From Burkholderia ambifaria AMMD (GTDB lineage: Bacteria; Pseudomonadota; Gammaproteobacteria; Burkholderiales; Burkholderiaceae): 64,000 bases of DNA. The notes below the pieces were generated by a model. The model saw nothing but the letters and a program-made list of their open reading frames with translations, searched no databases and was not told the DNA's origin. The position numbers were made by a program, and so were the translations under genes. Positions 19,021 to 27,186 of the stretch are shown piece by piece. The stretch covers positions 682,001-746,000 of the forward strand of contig NC_008392.1 of the NCBI RefSeq assembly GCF_000203915.1, given 5' to 3'. The first letter of the stretch is position 1, and every line of letters begins with the position of its first letter.

Positions 19021-20196
19021 CTAGGCGGGCCGCACGTAAACGTGCGCGGCTTCGTGGGACAGGAAATGCGCCATCGCGTACGTGCGGTGATACGCGCCGC
19101 ACCGGGCGAACACGGCGATGTCGCCGACCTGCGGCGGTGCGCCCGTGTCGTCGCGGCCGATCACGTCCGCGCGGCTGCAGGTGCTGCCGACGTAGAGCGT
19201 CGGCACGGCGCGCGACGGTGGCGCGGCGCCGCGGCGCACGAGCGACGGCGCGGCGAGCCGGCGCATCACTGATTCGGTCTGCGCGAGCAGGAACGCATGC
19301 GACAGGCCGCCGTCGCACACCGCGATCGTGCGGTCCTGCCACGGCTTGACCGCGACGACCCGCGTCGCGAACACACCGGCGTCCGCGAAGATCGCGCGGC
19401 CGGCTTCGTGCGCGAGCGTGTAGTCGCCGGCCAGCGGCGCGAGCGCGGCCGCATAGCGCTCGAATGCGGCGTCGCCCGGATGATCGTCGGCAAAGCCGCC
19501 GCCGAGGCTCAGCGCACTGAGCGGCGCGCCGTTGGCGGGCGCGAGATCGCGGGCGAGCGCGGCGAGGCGCTCGGGCAGCACGAGCGTATCGGGCTGCGCC
19601 GCGTCCTGGCGGATGAACGAGTGCGGGCCCGAGAACACGTGCAGCCCGGCCGCGGGCAAGCCGGCGGCCGCGAGCGTGCGCACCGCGTCGTGCGCTTCGT
19701 TCGGCGTCATCCCGAAGTGGTCGTGCCACAGCGCCCGCGCGTGCTCGCCGGCGAGCGCGCCCGCGTTCATGCGCAGCAGCACGGCGCCCGGCGTGGCGCC
19801 GCCGGTCGCCGCTTCGCGTGCAAGCGGCACGAAGCGCGCGACCGCGTCCGGGTTGTCGAGTACGAAATGACAGCGCGATGCGAGCCCCGCGCGCATGAAC
19901 ATCTCGTCCATCGACGGGTTGTTCAGGTAGCGCGGCGTGCGGATCCGGCCGATCACCGCGTCGAGTTCGCCGCGGCTCGCGAGTTCGACGCCGTCCTCGT
20001 ACGCATGCGCGCAGCGCGCGAGCATGTCCTGGTTCGGGTTCGCCTTCAGCGACACGATCAGCTTCGTGCCGAGCCGCGCCTTCAGCGACCGGTAGCGCGC
20101 GATCGCGACTTCCGGCTCGTACACGTAGCACGGCGTGCGCAGGTCGGCGAGCCAGCCGTAGTCGGCGGCGGGCGGAAGCGGGCGCTCAGGCGTCAT
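19021..20196 (-). CDS. PLP-dependent decarboxylase, alanine-racemase fold (type III)
   Basis: 391-residue enzyme of the DAP/ornithine/carboxynorspermidine decarboxylase group. The PLP lysine is in VSLKANPNQDML, the Gly-rich phosphate loop in SLGGGF, AHEAGRAIFADAG resembles the EPGR motif, and GSTCSRADVI supplies the Cys and Asp that reach the partner active site in the dimer. Likely reaction: removal of CO2 from an amino acid, giving an amine. I chose the ATG at 20196, which overlaps the upstream KAS III gene by 11 bases; 20229 is an alternative. A decarboxylase beside two acyl-activating enzymes suggests an amine head group joined to an acyl chain. The amino acid cannot be told from sequence. 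Confidence 0.88.
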   Translation of the reverse strand: MTPERPLPPAADYGWLADLRTPCYVYEPEVAIARYRSLKARLGTKLIVSLKANPNQDMLARCAHAYEDGVELASRGELDAVIGRIRTPRYLNNPSMDEMFMRAGLASRCHFVLDNPDAVARFVPLAREAATGGATPGAVLLRMNAGALAGEHARALWHDHFGMTPNEAHDAVRTLAAAGLPAAGLHVFSGPHSFIRQDAAQPDTLVLPERLAALARDLAPANGAPLSALSLGGGFADDHPGDAAFERYAAALAPLAGDYTLAHEAGRAIFADAGVFATRVVAVKPWQDRTIAVCDGGLSHAFLLAQTESVMRRLAAPSLVRRGAAPPSRAVPTLYVGSTCSRADVIGRDDTGAPPQVGDIAVFARCGAYHRTYAMAHFLSHEAAHVYVRPA

Positions 20197-21175
20197 GGCG
20201 GCCCACCGGATGAAGCGTGGCGGCCGCATAGGCGCCGCAGTTCGACTGCATCACGCCCAGCACGCGCTTGCCGTGCGCGACCGCGTCGAGCCCGACGTCC
20301 GCCACGTTGATCGGGAAATCCGAACAGCACGCATGGCCGCGCGCATGGATGTTCTGTGCATACAACCGCTCGGCTGGCACGCGCATCGCGCGGCATAGCG
20401 CGTTCCAGCCGGGCAGGTCCGCGTTGTGCGGCAGCACGAGCTCGTACGCGTCGAGCGCGTGCGGCTCCAGCGCGACCGCGGCGTCGATCGCCTTGCGCGT
20501 GTATGGCCACTCCATCATGATCAGGTCGGCCTCGTTCGCGGCGACGGTGTCCGAGCCGCGATGCCATTTCGCATGCGTCTCGATCGCGATCCCGCCGAGC
20601 CGGTTCTTCGTGCTGTTGCGCGCGATCAGCATCGCGGCCGCGCCGTCGCATTGCACGCCCGTCATCTGCCGCATCCGGAAATCCTCGCCGTACACGCGGT
20701 CGGACGACACGAGCAGCGCGGCGTCGAGCTGCGGGTGACGGCGCATCAGCGCGCGGATCGTCTCGATGCCGGCTGCAACCGACACGCAGTTCAACTGCGC
20801 GACGGAGCCGAGCCACAGCGGCTCGATCCCGAAGCGCGCGGCGAGTTCGTGCGGCAGGCTGCGCGGCGCGGGCGGCACGCTGAACTGCTGCGTGTGCACG
20901 TGCACGATCGCGCCGATGTCGGACGGCTGCACGCGGGCCGAGTCGAGCAGGCTGTCGGCCGCCGCGATCGCGAGGTCGGTTTCGCTCGTGTCGAGCGCCA
21001 TGTGGAAATAGCGGCTGCCCGACTGCGCGATCGCGGCCGCGCGCTGGGCCGGATAGTCGCGTTCGGCGGCCCAGGCCTCGATGTCGACGGGCGGGCCCGG
21101 CAGCTCGTAGGCCACCGCGTCGATGCCGATCCAGAAGCCGGGGTCGCGGGATGCTGGGGAGGAGGCCATCGTCAT
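20186..21175 (-). CDS. KAS III-type acyltransferase/ketosynthase
   Basis: 329-residue thiolase-fold protein. Unlike the other KAS III in this operon it keeps a nucleophile: Cys130 in AQLNCVSVAAGIE, and the general base His250 in LVLPHNADLPGW. The third position, usually Asn, is His281 in RGHACCSDFPIN, with Asp286 close by. That pattern is seen in KAS III relatives that transfer acyl groups to O or N rather than condense with malonyl-ACP. It probably acts on an ACP-bound acyl chain. Start 21175 is just downstream of the diiron gene stop in the plus-coordinate sense (1 base gap), so expression is coupled. Confidence 0.82.
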   Translation of the reverse strand: MTMASSPASRDPGFWIGIDAVAYELPGPPVDIEAWAAERDYPAQRAAAIAQSGSRYFHMALDTSETDLAIAAADSLLDSARVQPSDIGAIVHVHTQQFSVPPAPRSLPHELAARFGIEPLWLGSVAQLNCVSVAAGIETIRALMRRHPQLDAALLVSSDRVYGEDFRMRQMTGVQCDGAAAMLIARNSTKNRLGGIAIETHAKWHRGSDTVAANEADLIMMEWPYTRKAIDAAVALEPHALDAYELVLPHNADLPGWNALCRAMRVPAERLYAQNIHARGHACCSDFPINVADVGLDAVAHGKRVLGVMQSNCGAYAAATLHPVGRHDA

Positions 21176-21176
21176 G

Positions 21177-22160
21177 TCAGTTGAGCGGCATCGCCGCGTA
21201 GTCGAGGACGTCGAGTTTTTCGAAGGTCGCCTGCACCGTCGGCGTGAGCAGGCCCATTTCGCGGATCGTCGGCACGAGCCGCCGGAAGATCGAGCGGCGG
21301 ATCGAGCTCGACACCGGAGATTCGCGGACCATCGCGCTGCATTCGCGCTTCGACAGCCCCATCGGTTCCCAGATGTCGTCCGCGCACAGGTGCTCGTACA
21401 GCACGGCCGCGCCTTCGCACACGAATTGCTCGCGCTCGCGCAGCTCGTGCGCGCTCATCTCCGCATACACCCGGCACAGCGTGATCCGGCCGACCGCGAA
21501 GTGGCGCGACTCGTCGCGCTGGATCCGCATGAACAGATCCTTGATGAACGGGTCCGTGCTGTACGCGACGACGCTCTGGAAGATCGACAGCGCGATGCCC
21601 TCGACGAGCACCTGCATCCCGAGGTTCGTCATGTCGAGCGCGCTGCTCGTGATCGTGTCGTGCAACAGCCCCTTCAGCGAACGGCTCATCGGGTAGCTGA
21701 CGTCGAGCTTCTCGTTGACGAGCTTCGCGTACGCCTCGACGTGGCGCGCTTCGTCCATCATCTGCGCGGCCGCGCACAGCCGCGCGCTCAGCCCATCCTC
21801 GGCCGACGCGAGCTTCGACGCGCAGATCAGCGCCGCCTGCTCGCCGTGCAGGATCTGCGACAGCAGCCAGCCCTGCGCGTGATGGCGCACCTCGCGCTTG
21901 TCCGCGTCGGACAGCTTGCCCCACAGCTCGGTGCCGTAGATCAGCAGTGTCGGGTCGGGCATCCCGAGCGGGTTGGCCGGATCGAGTTCGTGGCTCCAGT
22001 CGACGTCGGTCGCGACGTCCCACTGCGCGGCCTTCGCCTTCTCGTACAACCGGTTCAGCGCCTCTTCGCGCAGCGCATAGTCGTTCGACATCAGCGCGTC
22101 GACGGGCATCGACCAGCGAATGTCGGCCGTGTCCTGCATAACGGTGAGCGTGTCAGTCAT
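21177..22160 (-). CDS. Ferritin-like diiron oxygenase
   Basis: 327-residue protein with a complete ferritin-like four-helix diiron site: Glu107 (HGEQ), Glu137/His140 (DEARH), Glu187 (VEG) and Glu217/His220 (DESRH). This E...ExxH...E...ExxH order is shared by AurF-type N-oxygenases, acyl-ACP desaturases and ribonucleotide reductase R2 relatives. Overall sequence is closer to R2-like/AurF-like oxygenases than to desaturases, in my judgement. It likely oxygenates an amine or C-H bond of an ACP- or CoA-linked intermediate in the cytoplasm. With a PLP decarboxylase in the same operon, N-oxygenation is an attractive but untested idea. Start at 22160, with GGGGAG about 9 bases upstream. Confidence 0.8.
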   Translation of the reverse strand: MTDTLTVMQDTADIRWSMPVDALMSNDYALREEALNRLYEKAKAAQWDVATDVDWSHELDPANPLGMPDPTLLIYGTELWGKLSDADKREVRHHAQGWLLSQILHGEQAALICASKLASAEDGLSARLCAAAQMMDEARHVEAYAKLVNEKLDVSYPMSRSLKGLLHDTITSSALDMTNLGMQVLVEGIALSIFQSVVAYSTDPFIKDLFMRIQRDESRHFAVGRITLCRVYAEMSAHELREREQFVCEGAAVLYEHLCADDIWEPMGLSKRECSAMVRESPVSSSIRRSIFRRLVPTIREMGLLTPTVQATFEKLDVLDYAAMPLN

Positions 22161-22161
22161 G

Positions 22162-22788
22162 TCATGGTCTCCCCGGCAGCGCGGCGGCGCCGGAATGATG
22201 GGCGGAATCGGATAACGCGGAAAAGGCGGGATGCGCGGAAAGCGACGCGTGCGGCTCGACGCGGATCGCATACGCGGGCCACGGGCCGCGCAGCTGCGCG
22301 TCGAACGCATCGGCGAGCCGCGCGGGCCAGATCGCGCAATGCACGCGGTTGTCGCCGGCGAACTCCGCGTCGCGCAGGATGCGGTCGCCGATCCACACGA
22401 CCGGCGTGCCGCGCGTCGCATCGCGCAGCGCTTCGCCGTACAGGTTCACGCCGAGCAACACGTGCGGCGCGAGCAGCTCGGCCGGCAGCGCGCCGAAGTA
22501 CGGCGCGCAGACTTCGATGAACAGGCGCGCATCCGCATGCACGGCGGCGCGCACGCGCCGCGTGACGTCCGCGAGGAACGCGAAATACTGGACATGGTCG
22601 AGCAGCACGCGGCGTTCGCCGTCGGGCATGAGGTGTGCAACGTGGGCGTCGCCCGCGGCATCCGCGAGGGCCGCGCGCGCATAGTCGGCCGGCGTGTCGA
22701 GCGGCATCCGGTATGCGCTCGCGGCCACAGTGACCGGCTGCCGCGCATCGCGCTCGATCCGGTAGGTGAAGTGAACGGGGCGCACCAT
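22162..22788 (-). CDS. Hypothetical cluster protein
   Basis: 208 residues, no signal peptide or membrane helix. I do not recognise a family. The central part (LLDHVQYFAFLADVTRRVRAAVHADARLFIEVCAPYFGALPAELLAPHVLLGVNLYGEALRD) and VVWIGDRILRD look like a regular alpha/beta fold. A Gly-Ala-rich C-terminus follows. It starts 1 base after the next upstream gene's stop and ends 1 base before the diiron oxygenase start, so it belongs to the same translation unit and likely the same pathway, perhaps as a partner of the diiron enzyme or of the thiolase-like protein encoded next to it. Confidence 0.65.
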   Translation of the reverse strand: MVRPVHFTYRIERDARQPVTVAASAYRMPLDTPADYARAALADAAGDAHVAHLMPDGERRVLLDHVQYFAFLADVTRRVRAAVHADARLFIEVCAPYFGALPAELLAPHVLLGVNLYGEALRDATRGTPVVWIGDRILRDAEFAGDNRVHCAIWPARLADAFDAQLRGPWPAYAIRVEPHASLSAHPAFSALSDSAHHSGAAALPGRP

Positions 22789-22789
22789 G

Positions 22790-23668
22790 TCAGGCCTCGC
22801 TGTCGAGAGAGAGCAGCGCGTCCGGCGCGAACGCGACGTCGGCGATCGCGTAATAGCCGTTCAACGCGAGCGAGCAGACGGCCGCGCGGCGGGGCGTGTC
22901 GCCGTCGCGGTGCGCGAGCAGCACCGACAGCCACGGATCGCTGCCGAACGCATGACCGAACAACCCGTGGCCGTCGGGCAGCAACGGGGTCTTGCCGACC
23001 GACGCGAGCAGCGCGCGGCGCGACGTGGCCGGAAAGAACGGCAGCGCCGCGCGCACGCCGGGCCGCGCCGCGCAGAATCCGCGGATGTCGCGGCCGAGCC
23101 GCACGACCGCGCTCGCGGGCGGCGCGGCATCCGCGAGCACCGACGGCGTCGCCTCGCGGCCGACGTCGACGAGCAGCGTGCACACGCCGAAACCCGAGCG
23201 GCCCCACGCGGGGTTGCCGTGCCAGTACGTATAGCCGTGCACGTCGATATCGACGATCTGCAGCAGCAGCGTGCGCGGCCCCGTCTCGGCGGCCGTCGCG
23301 AGCGTGCGGCGCAGCACGTAGCCCCAGCCGGCGCACTCGTACGAGCACGTCATCCAGTCGGGCCCGTAGTCGTTCGCGCCGGCCAGCGCACGCGCGAACA
23401 CGCGATGCTGCGGCGAGTCGTTCATCAGCAGCATCGACAGGATCGTCGAGCTGAGCACGTAGTCGTCCGCGCCGATCGCGCCGCACACCCGCTCGCGCTC
23501 GGCGCAGGCGAGTGCGCCGATCGCCCGCGCCGTGTCGTCGAGCGGCACGGCGTGGCCGTCGCGCGACGGCGCGACGCGCCGGTACGCGAGCGCCTGCACC
23601 GTCAACGCGGTGGCCGGGGCCGGCAGCGCGGCGTCGTGCGCCGCCGCGGTGGCAAGGGGCGCGAGCAT
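22790..23668 (-). CDS. Possible thiolase-fold protein of unknown function
   Basis: 292 residues. A stretch MTCSYECAGWGYVLRRTLATAAETGPRTLLLQIVDIDVHG followed by WGRSGFGVCTLLVDVGRE resembles the KAS III pattern 'nucleophile Cys-Ser/Ala-Gly-Phe, helix, then LVVGAD ... FGDGAGAVV'. The tail motif PDGHGLFGHAFGSDPWLSVLL could match the late Gly-rich loop. On this basis I suspect a strongly diverged thiolase-superfamily protein, possibly with Cys in ECAGW as nucleophile. This is weak inference; it may be another fold. It lies directly after the ACP gene (7-base gap), which fits an ACP-using enzyme. Confidence 0.55.
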   Translation of the reverse strand: MLAPLATAAAHDAALPAPATALTVQALAYRRVAPSRDGHAVPLDDTARAIGALACAERERVCGAIGADDYVLSSTILSMLLMNDSPQHRVFARALAGANDYGPDWMTCSYECAGWGYVLRRTLATAAETGPRTLLLQIVDIDVHGYTYWHGNPAWGRSGFGVCTLLVDVGREATPSVLADAAPPASAVVRLGRDIRGFCAARPGVRAALPFFPATSRRALLASVGKTPLLPDGHGLFGHAFGSDPWLSVLLAHRDGDTPRRAAVCSLALNGYYAIADVAFAPDALLSLDSEA

Positions 23669-23675
23669 CGCCAGA

Positions 23676-23930
23676 TCAGGCCGCGTGCTGCTGGCGACGC
23701 AGTTGCGCGTCGAGCTGCTGCAGCGTCGTGTACTGCGTGATGTTCAGCGCTTCCGGATCGATCGAACCGTACAGCTGTTCGCAGAACACGATCAGCTCGA
23801 CGATGTTCAGCGAATCGATGCCGAGCTCGCCGATGCCGGCGTCCGTATCGACGGTTTCGACGTTGAGGATCTTCGCGACTTCGCGGGACAGGATGTCGAG
23901 CGCGTCGGCCGGAACGGTCTGGGTCGTCAT
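23676..23930 (-). CDS. Acyl carrier protein
   Basis: 84-residue carrier protein. Ser40 in GELGIDSLNIVELIVFCEQLYG is the 4'-phosphopantetheine attachment site (the DSL motif). The rest forms the expected acidic helical bundle (LDILSREVAKILNVETVD, LNITQYTTLQQL). The start is 23930, with GGAG about 9 bases upstream. It is the only carrier protein in the cluster, so the two AMP ligases, the KAS III enzymes and the dehydrogenase-like proteins probably all act on acyl chains tethered here. No phosphopantetheinyl transferase gene is in the window; a housekeeping one would be needed. Confidence 0.93.
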   Translation of the reverse strand: MTTQTVPADALDILSREVAKILNVETVDTDAGIGELGIDSLNIVELIVFCEQLYGSIDPEALNITQYTTLQQLDAQLRRQQHAA

Positions 23931-23989
23931 GAGAGGAGCTCCTTGGGTCTTGAGTTGGGTTGATCGGGATCGATCGGCCTGTCGCGGGG

Positions 23990-25084
23990 TCAACTGCCGG
24001 CTTCGCAGCGCAGGCTCTTGCGAAGCTCGTGATAACAACGGTACGAACTGCCTTCCATTTTCGAAAACGCGAGCAGGTCGCGCTGATCGTCGAACGTCGC
24101 GACCTTGCCGTCGCGCACGAGCGCCGTCAGGAACTCGTTCGACAGCAGCTTGATCGCGAGCACGCGCTGCACCTTGCCGAAGCTGTAGTTCGCGTCGTCG
24201 GTCTGCGCGTGCGCGGCCGCGGCGATGAAGCGGTGCACGGCGCGCGCGTCCGCGTCCAGCTCGACGCGGCCGGTCGCCTCCAGCCAGCCGACATGCGCCA
24301 TCAGCGCACGCACGAAATACGGCCGCACGACGGTCAGGTACTTGTTGAATACGGTCGGGCCGCCGATCCGCAGGCGGTCCTCGGCGTGCACGCGCACCTG
24401 GCCGGCGACGTTCGCGAGCTGCAGGTTGCCGGCGAGGAACGGCGCGCCGCACGTCACGCGCGCGAGCTTGCGGTATTCGTCGGGCCACACGAGATACGCG
24501 GCCGGGAACATCACGCCCGGCAGGCGGGCGGCGACGATGGCCATGCAGTCGCGGTGTGCCTCGATGCCCCACACCTTGTCGACCGTGAGCGCGAGGCCCT
24601 GGTCGTCGCTGCGTATCGCGGTGCGCCACGCGGCGAGGGTCGGGCCGCCGCCGTCGCTCATCAGGAACGCGAAGTTGTGGCCGGCATCGATGCAGTCGCA
24701 CGCGCGGCGGTTCTGGTCGTCAGAGAAGAACAGCCCGAACATGATGCGGATGAACGCGCGCATGAACGGCTTGAACAGATGGTGGAAGCCTTCGCGGCCG
24801 ATCTGCTCGAGCAGCGCCTCGGTGAGCGGCGCTTCGTCGTGGCGCAGCGGCGTCGCGGCCGACGAGTCGGGCAGCACGTCCGGCGTCGCGGCCCGCAGCG
24901 CGATCACCATCTCGCTGTCGAGGAGCCGCACGGCGGCGGCTTCGACGAGCCGGGCGGCCGCGCGCGGCGGCGTCGCGATCAGGTCGAGGTGGCGCAGCAC
25001 CGGATACGCGGCCTGCTCGGCCACGCGCGGCGACAGCAGCGCGGCGGACGAAGCGGACGAGGCGGGAACGGAAAGCGTGGACAT
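23990..25084 (-). CDS. Acyl-CoA dehydrogenase-like protein
   Basis: 364 residues. The middle (FLMSDGGGPTLAAWRTAIRSDDQGLALTVDKVWGIEAHRDCMAIVAARLPG) has the beta-domain pattern of acyl-CoA dehydrogenases, and the C-terminal part is a helical bundle (NYSFGKVQRVLAIKLLSNEFLTAL). The usual FAD motif is eroded and I cannot place the catalytic Glu, so flavin binding or dehydrogenation is uncertain. It starts at 25084 with AGGAA upstream and is 59 bases upstream of the ACP gene. It may be a second desaturating step or a non-redox relative. Confidence 0.65.
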   Translation of the reverse strand: MSTLSVPASSASSAALLSPRVAEQAAYPVLRHLDLIATPPRAAARLVEAAAVRLLDSEMVIALRAATPDVLPDSSAATPLRHDEAPLTEALLEQIGREGFHHLFKPFMRAFIRIMFGLFFSDDQNRRACDCIDAGHNFAFLMSDGGGPTLAAWRTAIRSDDQGLALTVDKVWGIEAHRDCMAIVAARLPGVMFPAAYLVWPDEYRKLARVTCGAPFLAGNLQLANVAGQVRVHAEDRLRIGGPTVFNKYLTVVRPYFVRALMAHVGWLEATGRVELDADARAVHRFIAAAAHAQTDDANYSFGKVQRVLAIKLLSNEFLTALVRDGKVATFDDQRDLLAFSKMEGSSYRCYHELRKSLRCEAGS

Positions 25085-25097
25085 GGCGGAGTTCCTG

Positions 25098-26435
25098 TCA
25101 GAAGCGCACGCGCACGGCGGCGTCGATTCGGGTGGCGAGACCGACCATCCGGTACTCGGAGTGGCTGTCGGAGAACGCGTGCGACACGGCGACGTCGACG
25201 CTCACGCGCTTGTTCACGTCGGCGACGACCTGCGCGATCGCGAGCAGGCCCTTGTCCTGCGGCGAATAGACGCCGCGCAGCGAATACTCGACGCGGCCGA
25301 TCTTCTTGCCGAGTCGCGCGAACAGGTAGTCGCGCAGGTTGCCGTCGACGCTGACGAAGTTCGCGGTGCCGCCGAGGCCGGCGAGCGCCGCGCCGGGCGC
25401 CGCGGGCAGCAGCGCGTTGTTCGCGCGCACCGCGCCGACCATCCGGCGCCATTGGCTCGCGTCGAAGCGCGCTTCGTCGTGCGACCACTCGACGATCAGC
25501 GACAGGTTGCCGGGCAGCGCGCTCTGCATCCCGAGCGCGCTGCGCCACATGTACTGGCGGTCGTTGCGGCGGTCGACGGCGTCGTACGCGGCCGGCGCAT
25601 CGAGCGGCGTGCCGTTCGCGATGAACGCGGGCAGCGGCCGCGTCGTGCCGCGCTCGACCCACGCGCTCGCATAGACGGTGTTCGAACTCGCGACGTCGAA
25701 CGACAGCGTCGCGCCGGCGCCGCCACGGCCCGCATGGCGGCCGACGAGCAACGCGGCGGAGCCGCCCGACCCGTTATATGCGCCGCGCACGAGCTGCGTC
25801 GCGCCCTCGACGTCGCGGTTGTCGACATCGTTGCGCAGCGTGCGGTTCTGGCCGGCGATGAACTGCAGCGTGGTCTGCTCGCCGGCCCATTTCGCCTCGA
25901 CGAGCGGCGTGCCTTCGACGTCGCCGTAGCGGTCGTAGATGTCGGCTGTCGCCGCGCGCTTCTGGAAGAAACCGAGCGGGAAGAACGCCTGCGACGTATC
26001 GAGCGTGTCGATCCGCTTGCCGGCCGTCAGCGTGATCCCGTTGTCGAACGCGTAGCGCACGCCGACCTCGTTGAAGCGGGTGGCCTGTGCGCCGAGCGAG
26101 TGGTTGCTCGCGACGACGCGCGCATTCATGAACAGGTTCTCGCCGTCGATGCGCGCGAGCACGCCGGCTTCCTGCTGGTTGCGCGGCTCGTCGCCGATCA
26201 GGCTGCCGAGCAGCGCGTGGCCGTCCATGCTGTCGACCGAGCGCGCGTACGCGATGCCGTTCAGGGTGCTGAGCTGTTCCATCAGCGAGGCTCCGTGCGC
26301 GAATGAGCAGCCGAGCGCGAGCGGCACGGCAAGCGCGGCACCGTGCCAGTTGCGGCCGGTGCGGCCGGCGCGATGGCGCGAGCGGCGAGGGCGGTCACGA
26401 TGAACGTCGGCATCGGCGTCGTACTCACTGACCAT
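25098..26435 (-). CDS. Outer-membrane beta-barrel protein of the cluster
   Basis: 445-residue precursor. A basic N-terminus is followed by a signal-like hydrophobic stretch (HGAALAVPLALGCSFAHGASL), then alternating amphipathic strands rich in Tyr, Arg and Asn to a C-terminal Phe (AAVRVRF), the classical last-strand signal for the Bam complex. The exact start is uncertain: 26435 overlaps the LolA-like gene by 11 bases and gives an over-long N-region. I do not recognise a substrate-specific family; it is not the general porin type. It lies with the LolA-like gene and LolD/FtsX transporter, so it likely forms the outer-membrane end of product export. Confidence 0.75.
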   Translation of the reverse strand: MVSEYDADADVHRDRPRRSRHRAGRTGRNWHGAALAVPLALGCSFAHGASLMEQLSTLNGIAYARSVDSMDGHALLGSLIGDEPRNQQEAGVLARIDGENLFMNARVVASNHSLGAQATRFNEVGVRYAFDNGITLTAGKRIDTLDTSQAFFPLGFFQKRAATADIYDRYGDVEGTPLVEAKWAGEQTTLQFIAGQNRTLRNDVDNRDVEGATQLVRGAYNGSGGSAALLVGRHAGRGGAGATLSFDVASSNTVYASAWVERGTTRPLPAFIANGTPLDAPAAYDAVDRRNDRQYMWRSALGMQSALPGNLSLIVEWSHDEARFDASQWRRMVGAVRANNALLPAAPGAALAGLGGTANFVSVDGNLRDYLFARLGKKIGRVEYSLRGVYSPQDKGLLAIAQVVADVNKRVSVDVAVSHAFSDSHSEYRMVGLATRIDAAVRVRF

Positions 26436-27186
26436 CGGCGAGCGTGTCGGGATTGAACCAGCCCGACGGAATCCGGTGCGGCCCGCCGTCGAGAATGTCG
26501 ACGACGCTCGCGCGCTGCTTCTCGATCTCGTTGCGATACGTGATCTTGCGGATCACCTTGCGGCCGTTCGCATCGACCGGCGCCGAGAAATCGGCGCTGC
26601 GGAACAGCAGGCCGCTCGCGAGGAAGAACTGCGCGCGCACCGGCACGTCGGTGTCCGGCACGACCCACAGCTTGATGGTCGGATAGACGTTGTCCGGGTC
26701 GGTCGCGGTGAGGTCGAGCTCGGTGGCCGGCTTGCCGGCGATCGTCGTCGTGCCGGGCGCGGTGCTCGCGCGATAGCTGTCGGCCCAGTGCGTGCGCGTG
26801 ATGTCGCTGATCACGACTTCGCCCTGCAGCCGCTGCATCCCGTTGATGCGCACCGCGCTGCGCGTGTTCGGCACGTAGAACCAGTGGCCGCGCGTCGTCG
26901 CCAGATACTTCTGGCCGTCGTTCTCGCCGCTGCGGGTCAGCGCGAGCGTGTCGCCGTTGCCGCGCGTGTAGACGAGGTAGCGCGTCGCGTCGCCGGACTG
27001 GCCGCCGACGACGTTCGTGATCTCGATGTTGGTCTGCGTATCGGCGGCCGTGCTGCGATAGGCATCGGCGCGGGCGAGCATGGTTTGTGCAGCGGTGGGC
27101 GCGTCCGACGCGCGGGCGGCCGGTGTGCACGCAACCATCGTGGCGAGCGCAGCGAGCGTCGCGCGAATGAGGCGAATGCGGGTCAT
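26425..27186 (-). CDS. LolA-like periplasmic lipid/lipoprotein-carrier protein
   Basis: 253-residue secreted protein annotated in relatives as outer-membrane lipoprotein-sorting protein (LolA-like fold, pfam17131 type). Signal peptide about 1-26 (MTRIRLIRATLAALATMVACTPAARA). The body is mostly beta: TNIEITNVVGGQSGDATRYLVYTRGNGDTLAL, RGHWFYVPNTRSAVRINGMQRLQGE, YPTIKLWVVPDTDVPVRAQFFLASG, IRKITYRNEIEKQRASVVDI. Such proteins form an open beta-sheet sandwich with a hydrophobic cavity. The start ATG at 27186 overlaps the FtsX gene stop (ATGA). With the transporter and barrel it probably ferries a lipid across the periplasm. Confidence 0.85.
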   Translation of the reverse strand: MTRIRLIRATLAALATMVACTPAARASDAPTAAQTMLARADAYRSTAADTQTNIEITNVVGGQSGDATRYLVYTRGNGDTLALTRSGENDGQKYLATTRGHWFYVPNTRSAVRINGMQRLQGEVVISDITRTHWADSYRASTAPGTTTIAGKPATELDLTATDPDNVYPTIKLWVVPDTDVPVRAQFFLASGLLFRSADFSAPVDANGRKVIRKITYRNEIEKQRASVVDILDGGPHRIPSGWFNPDTLADGQ

